Below are positions 8,514 to 20,825 of a stretch of 64,000 nt of DNA, piece after piece. The DNA is taken from NCBI RefSeq assembly GCF_016313185.1, contig NZ_CP066218.1:2480001-2544000 (forward strand), written 5' to 3'. The stretch comes from Mycolicibacterium baixiangningiae. GTDB taxonomy: Bacteria > Actinomycetota > Actinomycetes > Mycobacteriales > Mycobacteriaceae. Made by a program: the position numbers and the translations under genes. Each line of letters opens with the position of its first letter. The stretch's first letter is position 1. The notes under the pieces are model-generated. The model was not told where the DNA came from. It saw only the letters and a program-made list of their open reading frames with translations, and searched no databases.

Positions 8514-9730
8514 GCCGCGGTCACCGGTTCGGTGCGATGGGTGGACCGTGCCGACAGGGTGCCCGCTGCGACGATGACGACCAGCGCCCACCACACATAG
8601 GATCCGCCGGCCAACTGGCGCCACAGCGACGCCGAGGTCTCGCGGTGCTCGGGCAGCAGGGTGATCGGCGACCACACCATCAGCGCGAAACCCGTCGCCG
8701 CGGCGACGGCCAGCGGCCAGTGCCGGTTGCGGTAGGCCACCACAGCGGTCACCAGCACCGTCGGCAGCGACCACACCCAGTGGTGCGACCACGACACCGG
8801 TGAGACCACCAGCCCGAACATCGCCACGCAGACCAGTGCCAGTACCGGTTCGCCGGCCCGCAGCGCCCGGCGCGCCGCCCAGACCGTCAGGCCCAGCACG
8901 GCGAAGCACGCCAGTACCCAGAGCACGAACCGGAGGTCTTCACCGAGGCCCAGCCGCGCCAGCGCGCCGGCGATGTTTTGGTTGGTGTTCAACGTCGCGG
9001 TGCCGATCCGGTCGGTGTTGCGCACCGTCTGGGTCCAGTACTCCCACGAGTCGCGCCAGGTCAGCGCGAACCCGAGCAGCGTGAGCGCGACCACCGAGAC
9101 GGCGCTCACCAGCAGCGCGCGGGTGTCGCGGCGCAGCAGGAAGTACAGCAGGAACACCGCGGGGGTGAGTTTGAGCGCGATCGCCAACCCGAGCAGGACG
9201 CCGCGCGGCCACGGGGTTCGGCGCGGTACGCAGTCGGCGATCACCAGCGTCATCAGCACGACGTTGATCTGCCCGAAGTCGAAGTTGGCCTCGATCGGCT
9301 CGAAGTGCACCACCGCGACCGCCACGATCGCTGCGGCCAGCCAGATGCGCCTGCCCGGCGTCCAGACGTCGAGCCGGGTCAGCACGATCACCACCGCGAC
9401 GATCATCAGCAGCAGCGTGATCGCGGTGATCACCACGCCGGCCGCAGGCAGCGACATCATGGCGAACGGGGAGAAGACGATCGCGGCCAGCGGGGGATAG
9501 GTGAACGGCAGGTCGAGGCCCCCCTGGGTGGCGAACGTCGCCCCGTCCGCGTAGAGCGGGCTGCCGTCGAGCCAGGCCCGGCCACCCATCCGGTAGACGT
9601 CGACGTCGATCCGGTACGGCGTGTGCCCGAGGAATCGCCACCCGGCCCAGCCGAGCGCGACGAGGGTGAGGAGGCAGAACGTCCGCCACGCGAGGGTTGG
9701 CGCCCAAGCAGGCGACCGCCGAGTACTCAT
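8474..9730 (-). CDS. mptC: alpha-(1->2)-mannosyltransferase MptC, GT87 family
   Basis: The 418-residue polytopic GT-C glycosyltransferase would use polyprenyl-phosphomannose to add alpha-1,2-linked mannose branches to lipomannan and lipoarabinomannan on the outer face of the membrane. The first extracytoplasmic loop carries [15 protein letters not shown], the acidic motif expected for GT-C enzymes, followed by [14 protein letters not shown]. About ten hydrophobic segments follow. The start ATG 9730 gives an N-terminus [11 protein letters not shown] just before the first membrane helix. Position relative to the PlsC-type gene and the Rv2180c-like gene matches Rv2181 of M. tuberculosis. Confidence 0.87.
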   Translation of the reverse strand: MSTRRSPAWAPTLAWRTFCLLTLVALGWAGWRFLGHTPYRIDVDVYRMGGRAWLDGSPLYADGATFATQGGLDLPFTYPPLAAIVFSPFAMMSLPAAGVVITAITLLLMIVAVVIVLTRLDVWTPGRRIWLAAAIVAVAVVHFEPIEANFDFGQINVVLMTLVIADCVPRRTPWPRGVLLGLAIALKLTPAVFLLYFLLRRDTRALLVSAVSVVALTLLGFALTWRDSWEYWTQTVRNTDRIGTATLNTNQNIAGALARLGLGEDLRFVLWVLACFAVLGLTVWAARRALRAGEPVLALVCVAMFGLVVSPVSWSHHWVWSLPTVLVTAVVAYRNRHWPLAVAAATGFALMVWSPITLLPEHRETSASLWRQLAGGSYVWWALVVIVAAGTLSARSTHRTEPVTAAQPAAASGSRAAG

Positions 9731-9814
9731 GTCGTCGTCCAGACTATCGGTGGCCTCCGGCGCGTCGGCCGGTATCCCGGTCGCGCCAAGCGCAGGTCGG
9801 CGTAAGTTTCGAGC

Positions 9815-10726
9815 GTGCACCTGACCCTGCAGCTGGACTTCCTCACCCTCGATCGCCTGCCGCTGCTGTGCTGCCTGGTCGCCTTCATCCTCACCTTCTT
9901 CGTGACGCGCACGATCGTGCGCTACATCCGACGCCACGCCGGCAGCGACGCCCCCCGCAGGTGGTGGCAGCCCCGCAACATCGCGGGCGCGGGTGGCACG
10001 CACATCCACCACGTGGTCATCGGGGTGATCCTGGTGATGGTGTCCGGACTCACCATGGTGACGCTGGCCGTCAACGGGGGAGTACCCGAATTCACGGCGG
10101 CGGCAATCCTTTTCGGCATCGGCGCCGCGCTGGTGCTCGACGAGTTCGCACTGATCCTGCATTTGTCGGACGTGTACTGGTCCGAGGACGGGCGCACCTC
10201 GGTGGATGCGGTGTTCGCCGCGGTGGCGGTGGCCGGTCTGCTGATCCTCGGGTTCAACCCGCTGTCGTTCTTCGACATCGGCATCTGGCGGGACGACCAC
10301 AGCCTGGCGGCGCGGGCGGCTGTGGTCGCGTTGGCGGTCGCGACGCTGATGCTTGCGGTGGTGGTGCTGTTCAAGGGCAAGGTGTGGACCGGGCTGGTGG
10401 GCATGTTCATCACGCCGCTGCTGATCGTCGGTGCGGTGCGGCTGTCACGCCCGCACGCCCCGTGGGCGCGTTGGCGTTATACGAACCGGCCGCGCAAGAT
10501 GCACAGGGCGCTCGAACGGGAGCGCTGGCTGCGCAGACCGGTGGTGCAGGCGAAACTGTGGTTGCAGGACGCCGTCGCCGGGATGCCCAGGTTCCCCGAC
10601 GACGCGAAGGTCGATGAGCAGTTGGACCGTGAGATCCACGCCGCCCCGGCGCCGCAGAAGCTGCCCGTGGTCGACAAGGCCGGCGCAGATGAGAAGGCCG
10701 GCGCAGATGAGAAGGCCGGGGTCTAG
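9815..10726 (+). CDS. conserved integral membrane protein (Rv2180c-like)
   Basis: The protein of about 303 residues has roughly seven hydrophobic segments (for example [44 protein letters not shown]) and a basic cytoplasmic tail ([21 protein letters not shown]). The conserved motif [11 protein letters not shown] and the acidic [12 protein letters not shown] loop suggest a functional site, but the activity is unknown. GTG 9815 starts just before the first helix. The C-terminal AGADEK repeat is variable and probably dispensable. The stop TAG shares one base with the GTG of the RNase AS-type gene, so the two are coupled. Confidence 0.8.
   Translation: MHLTLQLDFLTLDRLPLLCCLVAFILTFFVTRTIVRYIRRHAGSDAPRRWWQPRNIAGAGGTHIHHVVIGVILVMVSGLTMVTLAVNGGVPEFTAAAILFGIGAALVLDEFALILHLSDVYWSEDGRTSVDAVFAAVAVAGLLILGFNPLSFFDIGIWRDDHSLAARAAVVALAVATLMLAVVVLFKGKVWTGLVGMFITPLLIVGAVRLSRPHAPWARWRYTNRPRKMHRALERERWLRRPVVQAKLWLQDAVAGMPRFPDDAKVDEQLDREIHAAPAPQKLPVVDKAGADEKAGADEKAGV
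10676..10711 (+). repeat. 18-bp tandem repeat, 2 copies, in frame
   Basis: Two exact copies of AAGGCCGGCGCAGATGAG followed by half a third encode [15 protein letters not shown] at the C-terminus of the preceding membrane protein. In-frame slippage is the likely origin; copy number may vary between strains. Confidence 0.85.
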
Positions 10727-11229
10727 TGCGCTTCTTCTACGACACCGAATTCATCGACAACGGCCACACCATCGAGCTGATCTCGATCGGCGTGGCGGCC
10801 GAGGACGGCCGCGAGTACTACGCGGTGTCCACCGAGTTCGACCCGGACCGGGCCGGCAGCTGGGTGCGCAAACACGTCCTGCCGAAGCTCCCGTCGCCGG
10901 CATCGAAATCCTGGCGGTCCCGTCGCGAGATCCGCACCGAACTCGAGGACTTCTTCGGCATCGACGGCGACGAGCCGATCGAGCTGTGGGCGTGGGTCGG
11001 CGCCTACGACCACGTGGTGCTCTGCCAGCTGTGGGGTCCGATGACCGCCCTGCCACCGGCGATACCCCGGTTCACCCGTGAGCTGCGCCAGTTCTGGGAG
11101 GACCGCGGTTCGCCCCGCATGCCGCCGCGCCCGCGTGACGCCCACGATGCGCTGGTCGACGCCCGCCACAACCTGCTGCGCTTCCAGACGATGACCGGCA
11201 GGGGAATGGACGCTCGCGCGCGGTTCTGA
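10726..11229 (+). CDS. 3'-5' exoribonuclease, RNase AS type (Rv2179c-like)
   Basis: The 167-residue DEDDh-fold exonuclease has the first acidic pair in FFYDTEFIDNG (Asp6, Glu8), a middle Asp in WVGAYDHVVL, and His/Asp in PRDAHDALVDARHN, so all DEDDh residues appear present. Length equals the M. tuberculosis protein, which degrades adenylate-containing RNA tails. The GTG start shares a base with the previous stop (TAGTG). It lies directly before aroG, with 51 bp between. Confidence 0.88.
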   Translation: MRFFYDTEFIDNGHTIELISIGVAAEDGREYYAVSTEFDPDRAGSWVRKHVLPKLPSPASKSWRSRREIRTELEDFFGIDGDEPIELWAWVGAYDHVVLCQLWGPMTALPPAIPRFTRELRQFWEDRGSPRMPPRPRDAHDALVDARHNLLRFQTMTGRGMDARARF

Positions 11230-12678
<1,449 letters not shown>

Positions 12679-12752
12679 TTGCGGCGGGCAGGAGCGCAGC
12701 GACCCGGGGAGTCTGGGTTGCGGCGGGCAGGAGCGCAGCGACCCGGGGAGTC
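12679..12752. repeat. 35-bp dispersed repeat, two copies filling the aroG-pknL gap
   Basis: Two identical 35-bp units (12679-12713 and 12718-12752) start TTGCGGCGGGCAGG and end CCCGGGGAGTC, separated by TGGG. They occupy almost the whole 77-bp space between two convergent genes. A third copy, with two differences over 27 bp, lies inside fadD15. Neither copy forms a hairpin with a T-tract, so termination is not evident. Confidence 0.85.
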
Positions 12753-12755
12753 GGT

Positions 12756-13952
12756 TCAGATCAGGTTGTTGAGGTTGCTGCCCAGCGTCCACGCGCCGGC
12801 GGCGAGCAACCCGGCCAGCGTGACGACGGCGATGACCCAGAACAGCAGCGCCCGTTTGGCGCGCTGGCGCGCCCAGTAGAACTCGTCGATGTCGACCCCG
12901 GCGAATTGCCTTGCGGGATAGGCGATTTCGCTGGAGTCGCGGGTGAACGCCCGGGTGTGCTGATGTGGTGCCGGTGCGGGCGGGTGAACGGTGGCATCCG
13001 TCGTGGCGTGATGATCGGGCAACTGGCTGTGATACAGCGCCGCCGAGGCGTGCTGGGCGGAGTTGCGCGGTGCGGGCACCCGGAACGGCGGAAGCCGCAG
13101 TTCCTCGGCGATCTCCTCGAGGTCTGCGGCCATGTCCTGGGCGTCTGCGTAGCGGCTCGCCGGGTCGCGGGCGGTGGCGCGCAGCACGAGGTCGTCGAAT
13201 TGCGCTGGCACACCGGCGATCACCGACCCCGGCGGCGGGACGTCGTTGTCCATTCGCTGATACGCCACCGCCAGCGCGCTGTCCCCGGTGAACGGGGTGA
13301 CGCCGGTGAGCAGTTCGAAGGCCATCACGCCGACGGAGTACACGTCGCTGCGCGGGCCGGCGTTGCCGGTGCCGACCTGTTCGGGGGACAGGTACGCCGC
13401 CGTGCCGAGAATCACGCTCGTCGAGGTGATCTTCGCCTCGGCGACCGCGCGCACCAGTCCGAAGTCGGCGATCTTGACCTCACCGTCATCGGAGATCAGC
13501 ACGTTCTCCGGTTTGACGTCGCGGTGCACCAGCCCGGCCTTGTGCGCGGCGGCCAGCCCCGACAGCACGGGCGCCAACACGGCGGCCGCGGCATGAGGTG
13601 GCATCGGGCCGCGTTCGCGCAACAGCTCGCGCAGAGTGCCGCCCTCGACGAGTTCCATGACCAGGAAAGGAAACTGGCCGTCGATGCCCTGGTCGTAGAC
13701 GGCGACGAGGCCGGAATCCTTCAGGCGCGCCACCGCCCGGGCCTCGCGCTGGAACCGGGTGAGGAACTGCTCGTCACCCGAGTAGCGCGGGTCCATGACC
13801 TTCAGCGCGACCGGCCGGTCCAGTCGTACGTCGAGGCCGCGGTACACCGTGGACATGCCGCCGGTGGCGATCCGGGCGTCGACGCGGTAGCGGCCGTCGA
13901 GTACGGCGCCGACGAGCGGGTCCGACTGCGGGTAGGCCTCCACCGAAGACAT
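12756..13952 (-). CDS. pknL: serine/threonine protein kinase PknL
   Basis: The 398-residue Hanks-type kinase has a Gly-rich loop IATGGMSTVYRG, catalytic Lys in PVALKVMDP, the catalytic loop LVHRDVKPENVL, IADFGLV for metal binding, and AAYLSPEQV in the activation segment. A juxtamembrane linker rich in His and Pro is followed by one membrane helix near the C-terminus (FWVIAVVTLAGLLAAGAWTL) and only a few external residues, so there is no sensor domain. It is divergent from a small winged-helix gene whose M. tuberculosis homologue Rv2175c is a PknL substrate. Only 36 bp separate the two starts. Confidence 0.95.
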   Translation of the reverse strand: MSSVEAYPQSDPLVGAVLDGRYRVDARIATGGMSTVYRGLDVRLDRPVALKVMDPRYSGDEQFLTRFQREARAVARLKDSGLVAVYDQGIDGQFPFLVMELVEGGTLRELLRERGPMPPHAAAAVLAPVLSGLAAAHKAGLVHRDVKPENVLISDDGEVKIADFGLVRAVAEAKITSTSVILGTAAYLSPEQVGTGNAGPRSDVYSVGVMAFELLTGVTPFTGDSALAVAYQRMDNDVPPPGSVIAGVPAQFDDLVLRATARDPASRYADAQDMAADLEEIAEELRLPPFRVPAPRNSAQHASAALYHSQLPDHHATTDATVHPPAPAPHQHTRAFTRDSSEIAYPARQFAGVDIDEFYWARQRAKRALLFWVIAVVTLAGLLAAGAWTLGSNLNNLI

Positions 13953-13975
13953 GTTACGAGTCGCGCCGGAGCCCC

Positions 13976-13981
13976 TAGACT
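13976..13981 (+). promoter_or_regulatory. -10 element of the Rv2175c-like gene, probably leaderless
   Basis: TAGACT fits TANNNT and is followed by exactly 7 nt before the GTG start at 13989, so the mRNA would begin at the start codon. There is no room for a Shine-Dalgarno. Seen: element and spacing; inferred: start site. Confidence 0.5.
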
Positions 13982-13988
13982 CAGTGCG

Positions 13989-14393
13989 GTGAGCAGTATT
14001 CCGGCCGCCGAAGACGTCCTTGATCCCGATGAGCCCGTCTACGACCTGCCGACGGTTGCCGACATGCTCGGCATGGCCGTCACGCGGGTCCACCACCTGT
14101 TGCGTCAGGGCCAGTTGATGGCCGTGCGGCGCGACGGGAAATTCGTAGTGCCCACGATATTCTTCGACGACAAGGGGAACGTGCTCAAACCGTTGCCCGG
14201 CCTGCTGGTGGTGATGCGCGACGGCGGCTACCGCGACAGCGAGATCGTGCGCTGGCTGTTCACCCCGGATCCGTCGCTGACGATCAGCCGAGACGGGGCC
14301 ACCGAACGGCAGGAGAACGCCAGGCCGGTCGACGCGCTGCACAGCCATCAGGCGCGTGAGGTGGTCCGCCGGGCCCAGGCTATGGCTTACTGA
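13989..14393 (+). CDS. winged-helix DNA-binding protein (Rv2175c-like), PknL substrate family
   Basis: The 134-residue protein has an N-terminal MerR/excisionase-like helix-turn-helix (DLPTVADMLGMAVTRVHHLL) followed by a wing (GQLMAVRRDGKFVVPTIFF) and a C-terminal domain with GLLVVMRDGGYRDSEIVRWLF. The M. tuberculosis homologue binds DNA and loses affinity when phosphorylated by PknL near its N-terminus. The N-terminal tail here does contain Ser residues, but the exact phosphosite is not clear. GTG 13989 is chosen because of the leaderless promoter. It ends 7 bp inside the convergent mptA. Confidence 0.87.
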   Translation: MSSIPAAEDVLDPDEPVYDLPTVADMLGMAVTRVHHLLRQGQLMAVRRDGKFVVPTIFFDDKGNVLKPLPGLLVVMRDGGYRDSEIVRWLFTPDPSLTISRDGATERQENARPVDALHSHQAREVVRRAQAMAY

Positions 14394-15940
14394 CCGCTCG
14401 GCGGTAGTGGCGTATTGACCGTCTGATCGGTCTGATCGGTCGTCGCCAGCGAATACTTCGCCAGCGAATACCAGGCCACCACAGCGCACCCCGTGGCGAG
14501 CAACACGTGCACCCACGAGTACATGCCGTGCGCTCCGTCGGGTTTGAAGATCACCATGATCCACGTGGAGAACCCCGCGATCAGCGCGATCGACCGCCGC
14601 GACCGCGCCAGCACCGAGACCACCGCGAGCGGCCAGGTGTAGTACCACGGCAGCGCCGCGGGCACGAACAGCACGACCACGCCCATCACCGCGGCGATAC
14701 CGATCAGTGCCTCGCGGTCGTCATGGCGGAAGCGCCACCACAGCAGCGGAAGTGACACCGCGATGATCGTGAGGCCGATGATGCGGGTGACGTCGATGAC
14801 GGCGTAGAAGTTCACCGGCAGGAACAGCCCGCCGATCGCGTTGGTGAGGTTGGCCACGGCCGTCGGCACCGTGAGCCAGTTGATGATCTTCACGTTCCCG
14901 GCCGCGAGCGCGGACAGCCAGCCCAACCCGACGCCGGCGACCCACGACAGCACCGCGAACACGGCGACGGAGATCAGGACCGCTGCGGCGGTCGCTGCCG
15001 CGAACGCCGGAAGGGGACGGTAGCCGCGGCCGTCGCGCAGCTGGCGCATCCAGATCCACACCGTGAACGGCAGCGCCAGACCGGCGGTCGCTTTCACCGC
15101 CACGGCGACGACGATGACCGCGACGCCGGTCGCCGGACGGTTGTTCAGCATCAGCGCCAGGCCCGCCATCATCAGCCCGACCATCAGCATCTCGTTGTGG
15201 ACGCCGCCCATCAGGTGGATGATCACCAGCGGGTTGAGCACGCAGATCCACAGTGCGGCCGCACCGCTGGCGCCGACGTGCCGGGCCACCCGCGGCGCCG
15301 CCCAGATGAGCAGGATCAGGCCGGGCAGCATGCACAGCCGCAGCAGCATCGTGCCCGCCACGACGTCCTCGCCGACCACCATGGTGACGAACTTCGCGAC
15401 CATGATGAATGCCGGACCATACGGAGCCGTGGTCGTGGTCCAGATCGGGCTGACGTCGTCGAGCAACGGGTTGGGGTTCGCGATCGGGCCGACGACGTAG
15501 GGGTCCAGCCCGTCGCGCAGCAGCGCGCCCTGCGCCAGATACGAATAGGTGTCGCGGCTGAACACCGGGACGCTGAGCAGCAGCGGCGCCAGCCAGAACC
15601 CGGTGGTGGCGACCATCGTGTATTCGTCGGCGGTCCCGTCGACCACCCGGCGGCCCAGCCACAACCAGGCCAGCAACATGATCGCCACACCGCCCCACAA
15701 CAGCACCGAGGACAGCACCACGCCGTGGCCGAACCGCAGCCAGGACAAGTGCAGTGACTCGAGTAGCGGGTCGTGCACGCGGGTGCTGCCCGCGCCGAGG
15801 CCGCCGGCGGTGATCAGCGCCGCGCCGAGGCAGCCCAGCAGCGCCGGTTTGGCGGAGGTCGATGAGGCGAAGGCGAGCAGGCGCGAGACATGCTGGGCCA
15901 AACCGGATTTCGGGGCCTCGGTCGGGGTGGGGGTGACCAT
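14387..15940 (-). CDS. mptA: alpha-(1->6)-mannopyranosyltransferase MptA
   Basis: The 517-residue polytopic GT-C enzyme elongates the alpha-1,6-mannan backbone of lipomannan using polyprenyl-phosphomannose. The extracytoplasmic loop after the early helices holds VPVFSRDTYSYLAQGALLRDG, where the Asp is the expected catalytic/metal residue, followed by GLDPYVVGP. About twelve membrane segments follow, and ALPWYYTWPL near the end is typical of the family. The ATG starts 2 bp after the idsA2 stop, so it is the last gene of a four-gene operon with the GNAT gene, lppM and idsA2. Linking a polyprenyl synthase to a polyprenyl-using transferase makes functional sense. Confidence 0.92.
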   Translation of the reverse strand: MVTPTPTEAPKSGLAQHVSRLLAFASSTSAKPALLGCLGAALITAGGLGAGSTRVHDPLLESLHLSWLRFGHGVVLSSVLLWGGVAIMLLAWLWLGRRVVDGTADEYTMVATTGFWLAPLLLSVPVFSRDTYSYLAQGALLRDGLDPYVVGPIANPNPLLDDVSPIWTTTTAPYGPAFIMVAKFVTMVVGEDVVAGTMLLRLCMLPGLILLIWAAPRVARHVGASGAAALWICVLNPLVIIHLMGGVHNEMLMVGLMMAGLALMLNNRPATGVAVIVVAVAVKATAGLALPFTVWIWMRQLRDGRGYRPLPAFAAATAAAVLISVAVFAVLSWVAGVGLGWLSALAAGNVKIINWLTVPTAVANLTNAIGGLFLPVNFYAVIDVTRIIGLTIIAVSLPLLWWRFRHDDREALIGIAAVMGVVVLFVPAALPWYYTWPLAVVSVLARSRRSIALIAGFSTWIMVIFKPDGAHGMYSWVHVLLATGCAVVAWYSLAKYSLATTDQTDQTVNTPLPPSGQ

Positions 15941-15942
15941 GC

Positions 15943-17752
<1,810 letters not shown>

Positions 17753-17776
17753 GGGGTCATCGTGCCAGATGCCGGT

Positions 17777-18370
17777 TCACAGCGGCAGTGCGCGGCCCAG
17801 GATCGCGAACGCGCGCGGATCCCCGGCGAAGTGGTAGCCGCGGATGACGTCGGCGAACCCGAGGCGGCGGTAGAGCCGCCACGCCCGGTTGCCCTCGCCG
17901 TTGATCTCGGGCGTCGAGAGCAGGACGTGTCTCTCGGCCCGGCCGGTCAGCAGTCGGCGGGCGAGCGCTTCGCCGATACCGCGGCCCTGGGCGTGCGGGG
18001 CGATGTGCAGTTCGGTCAGCTCGAAGTAGCTGTTCATCAGCTCGTCGATGCGCTCCTGGCCGGCGCCCACCTGTTTGAGCCCCGCCACCACCTGCTGCTG
18101 CCACCACTGATCGGGAGACCCGCAGTACCCGTAGGCGACGCCGAGCAGCGGCGCGTCGCTCGGATCCGCCGGCGTGTCGGGCTGTTCGGTCGGCGTGTCG
18201 ACCGCCGCGACCGCCTTCCAGCCGTGCCGGCGGGTGTGCTCGATCCACATCGAAGCGCGTTGGTCCTCGGTGCCGCGCGGGTAGCGCATGGCGTCGACAT
18301 AGATACCGAGTGCCTCGCCGAGCCGGCGCTCCATATCGGTCGGCGACAGATCGATGAGATAAGGCGCCAA
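17777..18370 (-). CDS. GNAT family N-acetyltransferase (Rv2170-like)
   Basis: The acyltransferase of about 197 residues has the acetyl-CoA-binding motif A in ELHIAPHAQGRGIGEALARRLL and motif B in AWRLYRRLGFADV. The conserved N-terminus is LAPYLIDLSPTDMERRLG, so the TTG at 18370 is preferred: AAGGG lies about 10 nt upstream and a GATAAT -10 element at 18425-18430 would make the upstream ATG (18472) untranscribed. It is the first gene of the run to mptA. The M. tuberculosis homologue is reported to acetylate lysines of metabolic enzymes; the substrate here is not evident. Confidence 0.83.
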   Translation of the reverse strand: MAPYLIDLSPTDMERRLGEALGIYVDAMRYPRGTEDQRASMWIEHTRRHGWKAVAAVDTPTEQPDTPADPSDAPLLGVAYGYCGSPDQWWQQQVVAGLKQVGAGQERIDELMNSYFELTELHIAPHAQGRGIGEALARRLLTGRAERHVLLSTPEINGEGNRAWRLYRRLGFADVIRGYHFAGDPRAFAILGRALPL

Positions 18371-18424
18371 TGTCGTTGCCCTTCGGTCCGTCGCGCGGGA
18401 GTGTGCACAGAAGTCGTCGGTCCC

Positions 18425-18430
18425 ATTATC
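18425..18430 (-). promoter_or_regulatory. -10 element for the GNAT-lppM-idsA2-mptA operon
   Basis: The reverse strand reads GATAAT about 54 bp before the preferred TTG start. This gives a short leader and supports the downstream start for the acetyltransferase. A -35 element is not clear. Confidence 0.4.
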
Positions 18431-18594
18431 TCCGCGGACGGGCACTGTCTTTGCGGGGGCGGCGGAGGTCATACAATCGTGGGGCGAAGTAGGTGGTACC
18501 GCTCAGATCGACCTCGTATCATGACTGTTAGAGGTCCGTGAATGCGGGCACACACGAGTTTGAACGAATGGCCGCAGGCGGCGAGGAGGGACGA

Positions 18595-18999
18595 ATGCCA
18601 CTCTCCGATCATGAGCAGCGCATGCTCGATCAGATCGAGAGCGCGCTCTATGCCGAGGATCCCAAATTCGCGTCGAGTGTGCGCGGTGGGACTCTGCGTG
18701 CGCCGTCGGCCCGCCGTCGCCTCCAGGGCGTTGCCCTGTTCGTGGTCGGGCTGGCGATGCTGGTCTCCGGTGTCGCGTTCAAGGCCACCATGATCGGAAG
18801 CTTCCCGATCCTCTCGGTGATCGGGTTCATCGTGATGTTCGGCGGCGTTGTCTACGCGATCACCGGACCGCGGGTGGCGGGTGGCCGGGACCGCTCGGCG
18901 CCGCCGGCCAGTGGCCCGCGGCAGAAGCGGACTCGCGGTTCGGGTGGTTCGTTCACCAGCCGCATGGAGGATCGGTTCCGCCGACGCTTCGACGAGTGA
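18595..18999 (+). CDS. DUF3040 membrane protein (Rv2169c-like)
   Basis: The 134-residue protein begins MPLSDHEQRMLDQIESALYAEDPKFASS, the hallmark of DUF3040, followed by two membrane helices (LFVVGLAMLVSGVAF and FPILSVIGFIVMFGGVVYAI) and a basic C-terminal tail. Length equals Rv2169c. ATG 18595 is chosen because GAGGAGGG lies 6 nt upstream. An in-frame ATG at 18538 would add a non-conserved extension. TACAAT at 18472-18477 could be its -10. A strong terminator follows. The function is unknown. Confidence 0.85.
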   Translation: MPLSDHEQRMLDQIESALYAEDPKFASSVRGGTLRAPSARRRLQGVALFVVGLAMLVSGVAFKATMIGSFPILSVIGFIVMFGGVVYAITGPRVAGGRDRSAPPASGPRQKRTRGSGGSFTSRMEDRFRRRFDE

Positions 19000-19014
19000 C
19001 CCGCTGACACGCTG

Positions 19015-19049
19015 AAAGGGGTAGCCCCGCCCGGGGCTGCCCCTTTTTT
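19015..19049 (+). terminator. strong Rho-independent terminator
   Basis: AAAGGGGTAGCCCCG pairs with CGGGGCTGCCCCTTT to give a long GC stem with one T/G mismatch, ending in a run of six T. It ends the DUF3040 transcript and insulates the mraZ promoter from it. Such clear intrinsic terminators are uncommon in mycobacteria. Confidence 0.9.
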
Positions 19050-19216
19050 CATGCCGCAGGTCGACGGCGGTTCCCCCACAACGCCCCACCTACCTCGTCC
19101 CACCGCTGAGCTGGGCTTATCTGCGTCCTGGTGCGGTCGACGAGCTGATCTCGGGTATCCCTGATGGCTCTGAATGCGCCCTGAGTGGGGCACCGTGGCA
19201 ATCTGGGTGCACGCAA

Positions 19217-19251
19217 TGGCGCAAAGTGGGGGATTGTGGGGTAAAGTGGCG
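19217..19251 (+). promoter_or_regulatory. MraZ operator: four TGG boxes at 10-bp spacing, overlapping the mraZ -10
   Basis: TGGCG (19217), TGGGG (19227), TGGGG (19237) and TGGCG (19247) are separated by exactly 5 nt each, so all four lie on one face of the helix. MraZ is known to bind TGGGN direct repeats with 5-nt spacers upstream of its own operon. TAAAGT at 19242-19247 is a good -10 and lies between the last two boxes, so bound MraZ would block RNA polymerase. Autorepression of the division cluster is thus expected. No other element is visible between 19050 and 19216. Confidence 0.8.
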
Positions 19252-19297
19252 TTCATCGGAGCGACCGGGGCTCCGAGTGGCGCGGGAGGTGGCCAGG

Positions 19298-19729
19298 ATG
19301 TTTCTGGGCACCTACACGCCGAAGCTCGACGACAAAGGGCGGCTCACGCTGCCCGCCAAGTTCCGCGACGCGCTGGCAGGAGGGTTGATGGTCACCAAGA
19401 GCCAGGACCACAGCCTCGCCGTCTATCCGCGTGCGGAATTCGAGAAACTGGCCCGCCGGGCCTCGCAGGCATCGCGGAGCAATCCGGAAGCACGCGCCTT
19501 CCTGCGGAACCTGGCGGCCGCGACCGACGAGCAACATCCCGACGCCCAGGGACGGATCACGCTGTCGGCCGACCACCGTCGCTACGCGAGCCTGTCCAAG
19601 GAATGCGTGGTCATCGGCTCGGTCGACTACCTCGAGATCTGGGACGCCGCGGCGTGGCAGGAGTACCAGCAGGCCCACGAAGAGAACTTCTCCGCGGCGA
19701 CTGATGAAACTCTGCGCGACATCATCTGA
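19298..19729 (+). CDS. mraZ: transcriptional regulator MraZ
   Basis: The 143-residue protein has two AbrB/SpoVT-like halves, each with the DNA-binding DxxGR signature: [17 protein letters not shown] (about residues 8-24) and [16 protein letters not shown] (about 84-99). Its length equals M. tuberculosis MraZ. It forms a ring and represses the division and cell-wall operon it heads. ATG 19298 gives the conserved [15 protein letters not shown] start; upstream in-frame ATG 19226 lies inside the operator. Its 3' end overlaps the likely rsmH start by 26 nt. Confidence 0.95.
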   Translation: MFLGTYTPKLDDKGRLTLPAKFRDALAGGLMVTKSQDHSLAVYPRAEFEKLARRASQASRSNPEARAFLRNLAAATDEQHPDAQGRITLSADHRRYASLSKECVVIGSVDYLEIWDAAAWQEYQQAHEENFSAATDETLRDII

Positions 19730-20825
19730 ACCGGCCCGTGCAGCGTGGCCTCTGTCCGAACCGGCCCTGGCGTACTTCCCCGACGCCAGGTCCGCACCCT
19801 CGGACAGGGACCTCGCTGCAGGGGCACACAGCCCGGGGGTGGCGATGGAGCACATTCCGGTCCTGCTGGATCGTTGCGTCGACCTGCTCACCCCCGCGCT
19901 GGCGCGCCACGACTCCGACGGCCGCGGAGCGGTCCTGGTCGACGCCACTCTCGGTGCCGGCGGACACGCTCACCGATTCCTGACCGCGCTGCCCGGGCTG
20001 CGCCTCATCGGGTTGGACCGCGACCCCCAGGCGCTGCAGATCGCCGGGGAGCGGCTCGCGCCGTTCGGTGACCGCGTGCTGCTGGTCCGCACCCGCTACG
20101 ACGGCATCGACGACGCCTTGGCCCGGTCGGGTGCGTGGGCAGGTGACGTCAGCGGATTCCTCTTCGACCTCGGTGTGTCCTCGATGCAACTCGACCGCGC
20201 CGAGCGCGGGTTCTCCTACAGCATCGACGCCCCGCTCGACATGCGGATGGACTCCGACGCACCGCTCACCGCCGCCGAGGTCGTCAACACCTTTCCCGAG
20301 AGGGAGATCGCCCGCATTCTTCGCGAATACGGCGAGGAGCGGTTCGCCGGGCGTATCGCCAAGTACATCGTGCGCGCCCGGCCGCTGACCACCACCGGAC
20401 AACTGGTCGAACTGCTCTACGACGCGATCCCCGCGCCCGCCCGCCGCACCGGCGGGCATCCGGGCAAGCGGACCTTCCAGGCGCTGCGCATCGCGGTCAA
20501 CGGTGAACTCGACTCGCTGCGGGCCGCGATCCCCGCCGCCCTGGGAGCGCTCGACACCGGCGGCCGGATCGTCGTGATGGCCTACCAGTCACTGGAGGAC
20601 CGCATCGTCAAGACGGAGTTCGCCGCGGCCACCGCGTCGCGCACCCCGCCCGGTCTGCCCGTTGAACTACCCGGCCACGAGCCCGAGTTCGTCGCACTCA
20701 CCCGCGGCGCGGAACGGGCCACCCCGGAGGAGATCGAACGCAATCCACGTAGTGCACCGGTCCGGTTGCGCGCGCTGGAGAAGGTTGCCAGCAGGCTGGA
20801 CACGGCCAGGAGGGACGCGCCATGA
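19704..20825 (+). CDS. rsmH: 16S rRNA (cytosine(1402)-N(4))-methyltransferase RsmH
   Basis: The SAM-dependent methyltransferase modifies C1402 in the ribosomal P site. Motifs are [15 protein letters not shown] (SAM binding), [26 protein letters not shown] and [17 protein letters not shown] 19704 gives 373 residues and keeps an N-terminal segment, [20 protein letters not shown], that resembles the longer mycobacterial proteins. ATG 19845 (326 residues, [15 protein letters not shown]) is the alternative and matches the length of E. coli RsmH. It overlaps mraZ by 26 nt and the next gene by ATGA. Confidence 0.92.
   Translation: MKLCATSSEPARAAWPLSEPALAYFPDARSAPSDRDLAAGAHSPGVAMEHIPVLLDRCVDLLTPALARHDSDGRGAVLVDATLGAGGHAHRFLTALPGLRLIGLDRDPQALQIAGERLAPFGDRVLLVRTRYDGIDDALARSGAWAGDVSGFLFDLGVSSMQLDRAERGFSYSIDAPLDMRMDSDAPLTAAEVVNTFPEREIARILREYGEERFAGRIAKYIVRARPLTTTGQLVELLYDAIPAPARRTGGHPGKRTFQALRIAVNGELDSLRAAIPAALGALDTGGRIVVMAYQSLEDRIVKTEFAAATASRTPPGLPVELPGHEPEFVALTRGAERATPEEIERNPRSAPVRLRALEKVASRLDTARRDAP

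Noticed and set aside
18371..18472. Longer N-terminus of the GNAT protein from ATG 18472
   Set aside because: The extension is not conserved-looking, lacks a ribosome site, and a GATAAT -10 lies inside it.
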